Below, piece after piece: positions 9,373-19,025 of a stretch of DNA of 64,000 nucleotides; position 1 is the stretch's first letter; each line of letters opens with the position of its first letter. The position numbers and the translations under genes are program-made. The notes under the pieces are model-generated. The model saw only the letters and a list, made by a program, of their open reading frames with translations. It made no database searches and was not told the origin of the DNA. The DNA is from an uncultured Bacteroides sp. (GTDB taxonomy: Bacteria; Bacteroidota; Bacteroidia; Bacteroidales; Bacteroidaceae), in the NCBI GenBank assembly GCA_958477465.1, contig CAUEFX010000010.1, positions 14,898 through 78,897 on the forward strand, read 5' to 3'.

Positions 9373-10821
9373 ATGGACAAGAGAAACCAAATGGAAAATC
9401 CTTTTTTCGATCCCGACAAGCCGGGAAGTATTTTTGTCGGTATGGACCGTTACCATCAGTACTCTCCCCACCAGCCCCGAAATGCCCTCACATTCATTCA
9501 GAAAGGAGATGCGGACAGCCTGTTCCGCAAATTCCTGATTGACAATATCAAGGAAGCGGAGTGCTGCCCCTATATTCCGGATACGGAACTGCTCCGGTTT
9601 GACCTGGCGAACATGAGGCAGGTTCCACCGGTAGATACCCATACCCCTTTCGAGGAATATATCAGCAAGGAACTGCTGCCGTATTTTCAAGAACACTGCA
9701 TTCCCCCTGCCAAACGCATTTCCCTGCGTGATGCGGTCTATACCTATAAATACAAGAATGAACCGGACGGCGGCATATTGAAGAAGTATCTCATGCAGGA
9801 ACCCGCATACTTGGAGTTTCGATTACAGCAACAGGAAAAAAGGACATTGTACCGGTGCCAGCCGCGGTACACATTCCCCTTAAAAGTGGTGGAGAATGAC
9901 TTCGGATACCTTATCTTTTCCGGTAACGAGATCGGCAGGAACGGATTCAGGGAGTGCATCCGGTACATCACGGACCATTACTTCGACCCGCACTACGATA
10001 CCGGCCATCTGGCCGTCTACGACAGTACGTTCATGGACAAGAACCTGGTTCCTCTCATAGATGCCGCTTACAAGCCGTGCAAACCGATGGAACTGGATTA
10101 TTCCTTCGATTTTTATCCGGCATCCTATATCGGTCTTGACGAACTGCCCAAAGAATTCATCGACAGTTTAAAACCGGTATGCTACCATTCGATGGAAGCG
10201 ACAGCCGGGGATTTTATAAAATTCGCCACCGACTGGCATTTCAATAAGGATACGCAGGTTTCCATCAGCCGGGAGAACCATGACATTTACCGGCTGCTGA
10301 CCGTCATGCGTAACGGTTATATGAATATTCATGAACAACCGTTTACCTATTTCAATGAACTGCTGCCGTATGCCAAGGAATTTGAAAAAGTCACGCAGGT
10401 TAAATCTGCCGGCGAATTCGATACGGGAAAGTTCAAGCGGTTGTCTACGGAAATCCGGAAGGCTGCCGATGGAATTTTGAAAAGGGATTTCGATGTGAGA
10501 GGGCACCGTTCCCTTGAGAATATGTTGAATGACTCCACCGTTACCTTCACCGTCGGAAGCCGAAAACTGAATGAAGTTCAAAAGACGGCACTGGCTTCGG
10601 GATACGCACTGTATCTCCCGGAAAACAACAAGGAGGCGACAAGGCATCTCCTTTTTTGCAAGGCCGACTTTGAGCAGGGCAGAATTGAGGGTTCCTCCAA
10701 GCCCTTCGGCGTCAGGACATACGTGATAAAGGACGGACTGCTCTGTCCGCTGCCGGAAGAGAAGAATACCGTTAAAAAGACTGAGAATAAGAACAGACAT
10801 AACAATAACCGTTTAAAATAA
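9373..10821 (+). CDS. ICE paralog family protein 3
   Basis: 482 residues, unknown function, full-length family architecture: EEYISKELLPYFQEH and ISLRDAVYTYKYKN in the N-terminal third, VVENDFGYLIFSGNEIGRNG with HYFDPHYDTGHLAVYDS in the middle, YHSMEATAGDFIKFATDW with NHDIYRLLTVMRNGY, then FDVRGHRSLENMLND. The end is basic (KKTENKNRHNNNRLK). No TGA in frame; stop TAA. It is closest in layout to protein 1. The repeated DHYFDP and DVRGHR elements show common ancestry with proteins 1 and 2, although overall similarity looks modest, so the duplication is not recent. Confidence 0.7.
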   Translation: MDKRNQMENPFFDPDKPGSIFVGMDRYHQYSPHQPRNALTFIQKGDADSLFRKFLIDNIKEAECCPYIPDTELLRFDLANMRQVPPVDTHTPFEEYISKELLPYFQEHCIPPAKRISLRDAVYTYKYKNEPDGGILKKYLMQEPAYLEFRLQQQEKRTLYRCQPRYTFPLKVVENDFGYLIFSGNEIGRNGFRECIRYITDHYFDPHYDTGHLAVYDSTFMDKNLVPLIDAAYKPCKPMELDYSFDFYPASYIGLDELPKEFIDSLKPVCYHSMEATAGDFIKFATDWHFNKDTQVSISRENHDIYRLLTVMRNGYMNIHEQPFTYFNELLPYAKEFEKVTQVKSAGEFDTGKFKRLSTEIRKAADGILKRDFDVRGHRSLENMLNDSTVTFTVGSRKLNEVQKTALASGYALYLPENNKEATRHLLFCKADFEQGRIEGSSKPFGVRTYVIKDGLLCPLPEEKNTVKKTENKNRHNNNRLK

Positions 10822-10827
10822 AGCGAT

Positions 10828-11139
10828 ATGATACCTAAAAGTCAGATGTACCTCGGAGCGCGGATTGTAGAGAACGATCCGGAAGAGGAAACTCCCGTTG
10901 TTCCCTATAAAGGAACAGTAACAGCCATTGAAGAAACCGGAAAAGGGGAACTGGATTACTTTGTCTATATCCGGCTGGATGATGAGTCCATGAAACAAAA
11001 AAGAATCTCCCTTTGCTGCCCGGACAAGATCATGACCTGTTTTCAATGGACTATAGACCTGGAAGAAAAACAGAAAATGGAGCAGAAAATGAAGAATAAA
11101 AAAGTTCCCGACCCGTCGAAACGGCATAGACTATCTTAA
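10828..11139 (+). CDS. Small ICE protein, unknown function
   Basis: 103 residues beginning MIPKSQMYLGARIVENDPEEE. The core (YKGTVTAIEETGKGELDYFVYIRLDDE) looks like a small beta-rich domain; the C-terminal third is highly charged and basic (KMEQKMKNKKVPDPSKRHRLS). No signal peptide. It lacks the paralog-family module. It lies seven bp after protein 3 in the same operon, with a 29-bp gap to the next gene. I do not recognise the family and give no function. Confidence 0.6.
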   Translation: MIPKSQMYLGARIVENDPEEETPVVPYKGTVTAIEETGKGELDYFVYIRLDDESMKQKRISLCCPDKIMTCFQWTIDLEEKQKMEQKMKNKKVPDPSKRHRLS

Positions 11140-11168
11140 TCAACCATTCATCTAAACCATAAAATAAT

Positions 11169-12239
11169 ATGAGTACATACATTGGTTTCAATTTGAACAG
11201 CAACAGGCAGATTGAACATTTCCAGACCATAGAGAATCGTTATGGCATCAATTCAGATGGCGGCAAATTTCTTTTCGGGCAGGCAGAACTGGCCTTGAAA
11301 GGCTCCTACATTCCTAAGGAAGAAGTCTATTTAATACCATATCAGGGTGCTGTACAACCGGGGAACATTGAAAGGTTCATCAAGGACATGACCCATAACG
11401 GAGGACTGTCTTGTGCAACTCATTTCCCATTGCGGGATATCGCCTTCGTTTACGAGAATACATCTCCTTATGGCATCCATAATGTGGATAGCATCCAGAG
11501 AATGCTTCAAAAGGCCAAAGACAATCCCCTGCTGAAAAAACAACTGAACGCTTACCGCGCATTCCATCAAGAAAAGGAAAAAGATATCTACAACAGGGTG
11601 ATTACTGCAATAAATACGAACCAGGGAGTCCTGATGTTCAATGATACCGGCAGGGGGATACAGTGTGCGCAGAAATACCTGCAGCATATTGGCGATAATT
11701 TCTTCTCGCCGGTTTACAGGGATGCGGATAAACTGCAAATATATTATTTCAGCACTTCCAATATCAATCTGATCAAAGAGGCGTCAAAGTGTTCGAACAT
11801 GTTTGAACATGGCTTAAAAAAGATATACCTTCCCCAAAAGGCTCATTTCCTGGATTCAAATATGATAGCCAACTATACCCCGGCGGTAGAATGCAGCATG
11901 GCTCCCTCTTTGGAATGTTATAACCAACTGGCCGAAAAGTTGAATCTGGGCAAGAGCCAGAAGAATTATAACATAGGCGTACTCGACCGGATCTGCAAGA
12001 CCGGGCAAATCGGGAATTTGGAAAAAGACAGCCGGTTCAACCATCAAAACAGCTTTGTCTCCCTGGATGAACGGATCAGGCTGTCTTATGTGGGGAAGCA
12101 GGATGGCACACTGCTGAAAAATGCACTTGAACGGACCATCAAGGATACGGCAAAGAGAATCCTACAGACGGACTATGCGGTACGGGGCTATGAACCGCCC
12201 AAACAGGAAAAGAAAAAGAGTAGAAGTATCACCATGTAA
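11169..12239 (+). CDS. ICE paralog family protein 4
   Basis: 356 residues, unknown function. It carries diverged versions of the family elements: ERFIKDMTHNGGLSCATHFP with LRDIAFVYEN, then AINTNQGVLMFNDTGRGIQC with NFFSPVYRDADKLQIYYF, then ECSMAPSLECYNQLAEKLNLG, and YAVRGYEPPK in place of DVRGHR. The tail is KQEKKKSRSITM, similar to the SITPKM end of the DUF4099 protein. No Trp codon at all and no TGA; stop TAA. The start ATG at 11169 follows an A-rich leader. It is cotranscribed with the flanking genes. Confidence 0.65.
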   Translation: MSTYIGFNLNSNRQIEHFQTIENRYGINSDGGKFLFGQAELALKGSYIPKEEVYLIPYQGAVQPGNIERFIKDMTHNGGLSCATHFPLRDIAFVYENTSPYGIHNVDSIQRMLQKAKDNPLLKKQLNAYRAFHQEKEKDIYNRVITAINTNQGVLMFNDTGRGIQCAQKYLQHIGDNFFSPVYRDADKLQIYYFSTSNINLIKEASKCSNMFEHGLKKIYLPQKAHFLDSNMIANYTPAVECSMAPSLECYNQLAEKLNLGKSQKNYNIGVLDRICKTGQIGNLEKDSRFNHQNSFVSLDERIRLSYVGKQDGTLLKNALERTIKDTAKRILQTDYAVRGYEPPKQEKKKSRSITM

Positions 12240-12259
12240 CTATTTTAAATTTCAATCGT

Positions 12260-14026
12260 ATGCAAAAGCAAGAGATTTCAAACATTATGATTTTCTTTGT
12301 TACCCAGGACTTGGAAGGGCAACCCCGACAACTGGAGATGCACCTGATGCCGGAGAAAGAAGTATCGATGATGAATCAACGATTCACCGAATACCTCCAG
12401 CGGCAAAGGGAAATGTACAAGCCGTCCCTTGTCCAAAGCCACTTGCCGGATCTTTATCTGTGCCGCTACCAGTTTCCGGCAGGAGTAAGCTACCCGGATA
12501 TCCGGCTCTTTGACAAGGATAACAGCTTGGTACAAAAATTCATCACCCGGAACGGAGGAAGCATGCAGGGCAATGTCTCATTGCGCGGACTGGAATACCT
12601 GCATTCTCACGATGAAGAAAAAAGCCTGCCCATGCTGGTAGCCAGCGGACTTGCCGACCACCTGCTTGTACAGCCGGAAGCCAAACGGTTCGCGCTGGCA
12701 CAGGATACTCTCCACGACGATCCGTCGGAAACCCTGACCGCCGTGGAAACCGCCAAAGGAGTGCTTCTGTTCGAATATTCCGGCTTTGGAAAGACATGCT
12801 GCCATGCCTATATGCAACATCTGGCCGACCGTTTCTTCATTACGGACGAAGAGAAACCGGAGTTTGTCAACCTGTACAAGCTGACCCGTCCGGACGCAGA
12901 AGTGGTAAAGGCATTCCAAGCATCTCCCAATGCCTTCTCCTTATATACAAACTCTTTTCTGCCGGAGAAAGCACAATATCTGGATGCGACTATCCTGCGG
13001 AATGCCCGGCTGGACAGGAGCCACCGCATAGAACCGACATTCGATGCCTATGACAAGTTTGCTTCCTCCTATAACGTGCTCCCCAGTATTGCCAATGCCC
13101 AGATACTCCGGTTACTATCCTTACAGGAAACCGCAGGAATCTATGGGATAGACTATACAACCAGAAGGATTCCGTTCATACACAAGAATTCTTTCAACTC
13201 CCAGTTCAATGCGCTGCAGAATATTCCGGCTGAAAATAAAGGCGGACAGGAGAAGGTCAAATCACAGATCCGGGATCAGGCGGCCTATATCCTGAAACGT
13301 GATTACGGGCTTATCCCGGACAGCCTGCAAAACAAAGAGATAGACCCCATCATTTCCCTCCAGACTCCCAAAGGAGCCGTCTACCTGCCCGCCACGGATG
13401 AAGGAGCCATCTATAAACAGTGTTACCTGCAATATCTGGCTGACCGTTTCTTCACTCCGGAAGTACAGGCTCTGGGACGAATCAGAGAATTCTATATTTC
13501 CTGCCCGAACCATAGCACGGAGCATTACATGCAGAAGCATCTGGACCTTTTCCGGTCCAATCCTTTCTACGGGCAGCTGGCGAAAATGCCATTGTATCCG
13601 ATAGAGCAATCCGAGCTGTTGAAGAAAGGCGGCTATCCCATAGAGCCGACATACCATGCATTCAAACAGTTTACGGAAGATTACCGGCTTTCGGTAACGC
13701 CGGAGAATGCCGAGATATTCACCCTGCTCTTTATACGGGAATACGGATTACCGGCTGATTTCAATACTAATGAAAGCTATAAGGAGTTCACCCACAAAGG
13801 AAATTTTAAACCGCTGGATCAAGAAATGTCCGAACTGCAATCCAAAAAGGGATATAGTGAAAAGGCATTCTACAATATTCAAAACAGGCAGCAGCAACTC
13901 GCGGACAAGATACTTGGCCTGAGATACAGACTGACCTGTCCTCCGTTGCAACTGACCGGACCGGCGGCTTCGGAAAAGAGAAAGACGGCTTCCCGTCAGA
14001 ACAAGTCACATAATCCCCGCATCTAA
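12260..14026 (+). CDS. ICE paralog family protein 5 (two tandem modules)
   Basis: 588 residues, unknown function. The family module occurs twice: first AVETAKGVLLFEYSGFGKTC with LADRFFITDEEKPEFVNLYK and RIEPTFDAYDKFASSYNV (roughly residues 158-290), then SLQTPKGAVYLPATDEGAIY with LADRFFTPEVQALGRIREFY and PIEPTYHAFKQFTEDYRL (roughly 360-480). YLADRFF/HLADRFF and IEPT are the clearest internal repeats. The internal duplication parallels the tandem duplication of whole genes around it. The basic end is ASRQNKSHNPRI. No TGA in frame and no Trp seen; stop TAA. Confidence 0.68.
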   Translation: MQKQEISNIMIFFVTQDLEGQPRQLEMHLMPEKEVSMMNQRFTEYLQRQREMYKPSLVQSHLPDLYLCRYQFPAGVSYPDIRLFDKDNSLVQKFITRNGGSMQGNVSLRGLEYLHSHDEEKSLPMLVASGLADHLLVQPEAKRFALAQDTLHDDPSETLTAVETAKGVLLFEYSGFGKTCCHAYMQHLADRFFITDEEKPEFVNLYKLTRPDAEVVKAFQASPNAFSLYTNSFLPEKAQYLDATILRNARLDRSHRIEPTFDAYDKFASSYNVLPSIANAQILRLLSLQETAGIYGIDYTTRRIPFIHKNSFNSQFNALQNIPAENKGGQEKVKSQIRDQAAYILKRDYGLIPDSLQNKEIDPIISLQTPKGAVYLPATDEGAIYKQCYLQYLADRFFTPEVQALGRIREFYISCPNHSTEHYMQKHLDLFRSNPFYGQLAKMPLYPIEQSELLKKGGYPIEPTYHAFKQFTEDYRLSVTPENAEIFTLLFIREYGLPADFNTNESYKEFTHKGNFKPLDQEMSELQSKKGYSEKAFYNIQNRQQQLADKILGLRYRLTCPPLQLTGPAASEKRKTASRQNKSHNPRI

Positions 14027-14037
14027 AACTGATTATC

Positions 14038-15240
14038 ATGCCTGCATGGATGGAAAAAATAAAAGATACATTCACCGCTAAAGCGGATTTAAAGAGCCTG
14101 TTTATTGTGTTACAGCCGGATAATCAAGTCTCGACTGTCATGGTCGTGTCGTATGTTCCGACGGATAAGGACTCTTTTCAGGTATTTATGGATCTGACCG
14201 CCCGGATTGCTATGGATCAGAAAACCATACCGGATAACTTATTGCTGCATTTTGAGGGAATACCTGCTAAAGATATTCCTTTCACCAGCGAACTACCGGC
14301 GAAAGACAGTGAGAAAGCCCTCAGTTTCATCGCCTCTTACGGAGGCATCACTGAAAACAACTCCGTACCTTTACGGAAAGCGGCTTATTTGAGAGCATGC
14401 CAAAGGGAACTAACGGCAGAGAATATCCGGGATCTGGACTACTCACCAGCTTATAAGTGCTTTATTGCACACGAAGATGCGATGGAGAAGATTGCGGCAG
14501 GAAAGCAAGCCAAACAGTTCTACACCATAGCTGAAACGGAACAAGGTGTCCGCGTATTCAATGACGGACTTTCCGGGACTATAAAGTTTCGGGATTACCT
14601 GCAATCGACAGCGGACAATTTCTACTCAAGCTCTTTGCAGGATGTGGAGTCATTGAATATTTACCGGATAGAAACCGTCTCCCGCCGGATGCTGGAACTC
14701 TCCAACGGGAATCAGACCACCATGCCGCAGGCCGGGATGGAAATTCTGGCGAATTACAAGCCGTCCGTCACTTTCGACATGCATCCTACGGGAGAAAATC
14801 TCAACCGGTTTGTCACAGCCGGCGCATTGGAACTCTCTATCCGTAACCGGAACATTATGACACTTCAGGACATAGCAGCCAGAGGATACGCCCATTTACC
14901 GGCAGACGAATCGTTTGCCTATAAAAAGGATTTCTTGTTTGTGGAGAAAGGTATCCGTGAGATTACCCGGCAAAAGGAATTGTACCGGGATTATCTTTTC
15001 CGGCAGAAGATGGATGAATTACAAAATGCTGCCAGGTCATTGGCGCAAACACTGTTAAACAGGGATGGAGTCCGGAAGAACTATCATCGGGTAAGCCCGC
15101 CTGTTGTTGTTTCTAAGAAAGGAGAAGCTCAAACAGCCGAAAAACCGCAAGACAAGCCCGGACTGTCCTGTGGCAATGAAAAGAAAAAGGTCAAGACAAA
15201 AACCGCTTCCGTTAAAAAGCAGGCGAAGCCCAAATTATAA
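14038..15240 (+). CDS. ICE paralog family protein 6
   Basis: 400 residues, unknown function. The module is recognisable: SEKALSFIASYGGITENNSVPLR, IAETEQGVRVFNDGLSGTIK with STADNFYSSSLQDVESLNIYR, and VTFDMHPTGENLNRFVTAGA with IMTLQDIAARGYA; the DVRGHR element is degenerate (NRDGVRKNYHR). A long lysine-rich tail ends KKQAKPKL, in keeping with the shared basic C-terminus of the cluster. One Trp (TGG), no TGA, stop TAA. Its stop codon overlaps an ATG of the next gene (TAATG), which implies translational coupling. Confidence 0.68.
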   Translation: MPAWMEKIKDTFTAKADLKSLFIVLQPDNQVSTVMVVSYVPTDKDSFQVFMDLTARIAMDQKTIPDNLLLHFEGIPAKDIPFTSELPAKDSEKALSFIASYGGITENNSVPLRKAAYLRACQRELTAENIRDLDYSPAYKCFIAHEDAMEKIAAGKQAKQFYTIAETEQGVRVFNDGLSGTIKFRDYLQSTADNFYSSSLQDVESLNIYRIETVSRRMLELSNGNQTTMPQAGMEILANYKPSVTFDMHPTGENLNRFVTAGALELSIRNRNIMTLQDIAARGYAHLPADESFAYKKDFLFVEKGIREITRQKELYRDYLFRQKMDELQNAARSLAQTLLNRDGVRKNYHRVSPPVVVSKKGEAQTAEKPQDKPGLSCGNEKKKVKTKTASVKKQAKPKL

Positions 15241-16112
15241 TGCATATGGAACTGATAAATAATACATTCATTCCCGAAAAAGAGATACCACGTAGCCGCA
15301 GGGCTGCCGGAAGGAAAGCATTCCTGCAAACTTTCAGAAACCTGTTTACCAGCCGGAATCATTTCAGGAGATTCATGGATACTTACCGTTTCAACACGAT
15401 CCGCTGGAGCGCGTCCAACCTCCACGAACCCTCATGGGGAAAACGGATCGGATTATTCTTTCGTACCAAAAATCCAATCGCTATCCTCCGGGATGATTAC
15501 CGGAGCAATCGCAGTAATCTGTTGAATAAATGGGAAACGTCCAGCCTGAACCGTATCCAGATGGAACTGGTCCGAATGGGTAGTATGCCTATTCAGAATA
15601 AGGACAGACATACTTTCAAAGCTCTGAACAGCATTGAAAAGAAAATCAAACAACTGCAGGAATATGAAGGATGTCCCGATATGAGCCATGAAAAGCAGCT
15701 TCTGGCAACATACAAGTACATTCTTTCTTCTCCTTTTGACCGGAAGTTCGGAGGATTGCCACCCGATGAGATTTGTGGGATGCTTCAGCAGAACGGACTG
15801 TCTGAATCAAACCTTCCTTACCAAAATTACGAAGGAATCCTCCAGGGCCGTGAAACAGTCATGTACGAACTGGCAACCGGAAAGAACGGGGAGAAATACC
15901 TCCAACCGGCAGATCAGGTGAAACTGAATGCGGGAATGTCAGGAATCTCAATGGATTTAATCAGCCGTTTTCCGGCAAAGGAAATACCCCTGCCGAATCT
16001 GACGGAAAGCATACAAGTATCGGAAAAGAAAGAGAAGCTCTCCATTCCCAAAGAACCGAAGAAAAGGGTACGGAAAGAAAAATCAAAGGTCAAGAGTGTA
16101 AAAATTAAATAG
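15240..16112 (+). CDS. Basic ICE protein, unknown function
   Basis: 290 residues, strongly basic, with no signal peptide or clear membrane span and no paralog-family module. The N-terminal half is rich in Arg and aromatic residues (RSRRAAGRKAFLQTFRNLF, NHFRRFMDTYRFNTIRW), and the C-terminal tail is a run of lysines ending KVKSVKIK. A second in-frame ATG at 15246 is an equally possible start. It ends on TAG, 26 bp before topB. Its position between the paralog cluster and topoisomerase III and its charge suggest it may contact DNA, but this is inference only. Confidence 0.6.
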   Translation: MHMELINNTFIPEKEIPRSRRAAGRKAFLQTFRNLFTSRNHFRRFMDTYRFNTIRWSASNLHEPSWGKRIGLFFRTKNPIAILRDDYRSNRSNLLNKWETSSLNRIQMELVRMGSMPIQNKDRHTFKALNSIEKKIKQLQEYEGCPDMSHEKQLLATYKYILSSPFDRKFGGLPPDEICGMLQQNGLSESNLPYQNYEGILQGRETVMYELATGKNGEKYLQPADQVKLNAGMSGISMDLISRFPAKEIPLPNLTESIQVSEKKEKLSIPKEPKKRVRKEKSKVKSVKIK

Positions 16113-16138
16113 TCATTCATATTAAAAAAGAAAGTAAC

Positions 16139-18214
16139 ATGAAAACAATTTGTATTTGTGAGAAGCCCTCGGTGGCACGCAGCATTGCCCGGGTCCTGGG
16201 CGTAACGGAGAAACAGGAAGGATACTTGAGTGGGAACGGATATGCCGTCACATGAACTTACGGCCATCTGTTGGCATTGGCCCTGCCTCAAGACTACGGC
16301 ATTGTCCATGTGGAAAAGGAGATGCTGCCTATTATTCCCGACCCGTTCAAACTGGTTGTCCGTCAGATTAAAACCGAAGATGGATACAAGGCTGATCCGA
16401 CGGCTCTGAAACAATTGGAAGTAATCCGTAAACTGTTGGGTCAGGCTGATCAAGTGATATCCTGTACTGATGCAGGGCGGGAAGGAGAGTTAATTATGAG
16501 ATATGTGCTTGAATATCTGGGATATCATAAGGAAACCAAACGCTTGTGGATATCTTCCATGACAGAAAAATCGATACGGGAAGGATTTGATAGCCTCAAA
16601 TCAAGTAAGGAGTTTGACAACCTGTACCGTGCCGCTAAAGCCAGGAGAGAATCAGATTGGGTCGTCGGTATGAATGCCAGCCTGTCTTTGAGCATGGCTG
16701 CAGGCAAGAGTAACTATTCTCTGGGAAGAGTACAGACACCGGCACTTGGCATGATTTGCCGTCGATATCTGGACAACAGGGATTTTATAGCCAAACCCTA
16801 TTATCTGCTACAGCTACGGACAACGAAAGCAGGGAAAGAACTCGTCTTAACCTGTACCGGGAAATATGATACACCGGAAAAACTCGATGTGGACCGTAAA
16901 AAAGTGTATGAAGAGACGACAGCCAAAGTGGTGCAAGTGGAGAAGAAAGAGGTTCCAGAAGAAGCTCCGCTACTTTATGACCTGACCGCCCTGCAACGAA
17001 GTGCCAATACCAAACTCGGACTGACCGCAGAACAGACGCTGAACATTGCTCAAAAATTATATGAAGGAGGCTACATTTCGTATCCCCGTACCGGATGTAG
17101 CTATATCACAGAAGACATCTTCGAACAAGTCCCTTCCCTCATCGGCCTGCTTAAGCAACATCCCCGTTTCACATGGCATGCGGAAAACCTCTGTAACCAG
17201 CCTTTAAACCGGCACTGTGTGGACGATAGCAAGATGACGGACCATCATGCGTTAATCATTACGGAGAACTATCCCCAGAGGCTTTCCCTTGACGAGCAGA
17301 ATATCTATTCCATGATCGCGGGACGCATGTTGGAGGCTTTCTCCGGCAAATGCCTGAAAGAAACGGTATCCGTACAAGCGGACTGTAACGGCGTTCTTTT
17401 CGGGATAAAAGGAAGCCAAATCAAAGTTCCGGGGTGGAGAGGCATCTATAACGAACCCAGTGAGAAAGAAGAAGGAAGTCTTCTGCCCGAATTTCAGGAA
17501 GACGAAATATTGCCCGTGCTCGGTATTGATACATTGGTCAAGAAAACCAAACCGCAGCCCATATTCACTGAGGCAAGCCTGCTTGCTGCGATGGAAGGTT
17601 GTGGCAGAACATTGGACGATGAAAAGGAAAAAGAGGCAATGGAGGATTCCGGCTTGGGTACACCGGCTACACGTGCCGGAATCATCGAACTGCTCATTGC
17701 CAGACACTACGTGGAAAGAAACGGACGGTCACTGATTCCCACTCCCAAAGGACTGGAAGTATATGATATTGTAAAAGAGAAGATGATCGCCAACGTGAGC
17801 ATGACCGGAGGGTGGGAATGCGCCTTGCATGAAATCGAAACCGGCAAAGTTTCCACGGAAACATTTACTCAGAGCATCAATTCCTATACCCAACAAATCA
17901 CCTCGGAACTGCTTGCCCTGAAACTTAACCATCCGGACTTGCCACATTGTAACTGCCCCAAATGCGGAGCAGAAACGATTATCGTCTTTAACAAGGTCGC
18001 CAAATGCAGCGATCCCAATTGTGGGTTCCTGTTATTTAGAACGTTCAACGGCAGGGAACTGACGGATAATCAGATGCTCCTGCTGCTATCGGGGAAACGT
18101 ACCGGATATCTGAAGTTTACCAGCAAGAAAGGAAAGAAGTATGAGGCATCACTCGAGCTGGATGACAATTACAGGATTGAGATGACTTTCAAGGATAATA
18201 AACCTAAAAAATAA
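16139..18214 (+). CDS. topB: DNA topoisomerase III with in-frame TGA
   Basis: Type IA topoisomerase that decatenates single-stranded intermediates; commonly encoded by ICEs and plasmids. ATG at 16139 starts MKTICICEKPSVARSIAR, the Toprim glutamate loop. The acidic Toprim pair is in CTDAGREGELI, and the catalytic tyrosine is in GGYISYPRTG (about residue 315). The C-terminal C4 zinc ribbon is CNCPKCGAETII followed by KCSDPNCGFLLF. Reading through the TGA at 16253-16255 (codon 39) gives 691 residues, normal for the family. The TGA lies in YAVT-TGA-TYGHL, where TopB proteins have VTW(A/T/C)(F/Y)GHL: an invariant-looking Trp. Five other Trp codons are TGG. The stop is TAA. Under the standard code only an internal start without the Toprim glutamate would remain. 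Confidence 0.93.
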
Positions 18215-18225
18215 AGAAGCGACTT

Positions 18226-18444
18226 ATGAAAAAAGAAATGGAAGAGATACCGGATGAACTGAATCCGGACTTAATGCTGAATACGATTGCTTCCGAACTG
18301 CTGATCAAGATAGCCAAAGGGGAGATTGATATCCAGAAGCTGGTCAGGAAACAACTCTCGGACAGGGGAATCGATGACCAACGGAACTGGATAGGACCGG
18401 ACAAGGCAAGAAAATATTGGGAGAAATATAAGATGCCTGTCTAA
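18226..18444 (+). CDS. Small conserved ICE protein
   Basis: 72 residues, beginning MKKEMEEIPDELNPD and ending DKARKYWEKYKMPV. Acidic N-terminal half, alpha-helical appearance, no signal peptide. The arrangement (IASELLIKIAKGEIDIQKL, then LSDRGIDDQRNWIGPDKA) resembles a small protein I have seen beside topB in Bacteroidales ICEs, but no function is known to me. Two Trp codons, both TGG; stop TAA. It follows topB by 11 bp and probably closes the rightward operon. Confidence 0.6.
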   Translation: MKKEMEEIPDELNPDLMLNTIASELLIKIAKGEIDIQKLVRKQLSDRGIDDQRNWIGPDKARKYWEKYKMPV

Positions 18445-18478
18445 ACCAAGTCAGTCAGGATAAGAAGATAATTGCAGG

Positions 18479-18886
18479 TTATTCAATCCGTTTGTAGGCC
18501 AGCCTGCAAATACCGGATCTGAAACATTTGTTCCCGGTCATTTCCCATGAGGAAGGACCGGGAATTTCTGTAAACAGACGTATGCCGTCCCCTTGGATAT
18601 ACGGTGCGACAAAAAGGATGATTTCATCCACCAACCAGTATCTGAACATGCTGCTTATAACGGAAATTGTATCCGGAGCCGCTTCTATGAAATAAATACC
18701 TTCATTTTTCTTTTTCCATTGTGTCAATGAGATGAAAGATACATCCGGCCCGAGAGTCTGTGTAGCACGTTCCCGTATTTTGGTGAGGCCATATTTGTTC
18801 GGATTATCCCACAAAGGGGAAGAAACAGTCCTGTCGAAGAGGTATCCGTCAAGAGTAGTGATTGCAAGTAATTGGAGTTTTGCCAT
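18479..18886 (-). CDS. Dihydrofolate reductase/RibD-C-like protein
   Basis: 135 residues from ATG at 18886 (MAKLQLLAITTLDGYLFDRT). The N-terminus matches the RibD C-terminal/DHFR-like fold (xxxSLDGY pattern), and IILFVAPYIQGDGIRLFTEI fits the G-D/G-G region of that fold. The substrate is unknown; similar proteins are frequent ICE passengers. The frame is open further upstream, but that part looks like translated leader. Four Trp codons, all TGG; stop TAA. It converges with the topB operon and is preceded by a structured leader. Confidence 0.65.
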   Translation of the reverse strand: MAKLQLLAITTLDGYLFDRTVSSPLWDNPNKYGLTKIRERATQTLGPDVSFISLTQWKKKNEGIYFIEAAPDTISVISSMFRYWLVDEIILFVAPYIQGDGIRLFTEIPGPSSWEMTGNKCFRSGICRLAYKRIE

Positions 18887-19025
18887 AAGTATAATATTTA
18901 ACCTATAAATATTATTCGGCAGAAGTATTTGAGAAAGCGTGGCCTTACCCAACTCCAAGACGGAGGTTCTGGTAAACCTATGAATAGTAGCTGTGTAAGC
19001 CACGCTATGACAAAGCATAGCATAA
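18887..19025 (-). promoter_or_regulatory. Structured leader upstream of the DHFR-like gene
   Basis: On the minus strand a long-range stem pairs GCGTGGCTTAC (19005-18995) with GTAAGGCCACGC (18948-18937). It encloses smaller stems, including GGAGTT/AACCTCC around 18951-18969, and is preceded by a GCTATG/CATAGC hairpin near 19004-19022. This looks like a folded 5' leader or attenuator. I could not match it to a known riboswitch class. The remaining 19026-19307 shows no convincing gene; a 61-codon minus-strand frame (19243-19058) lacks family features. Confidence 0.4.
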
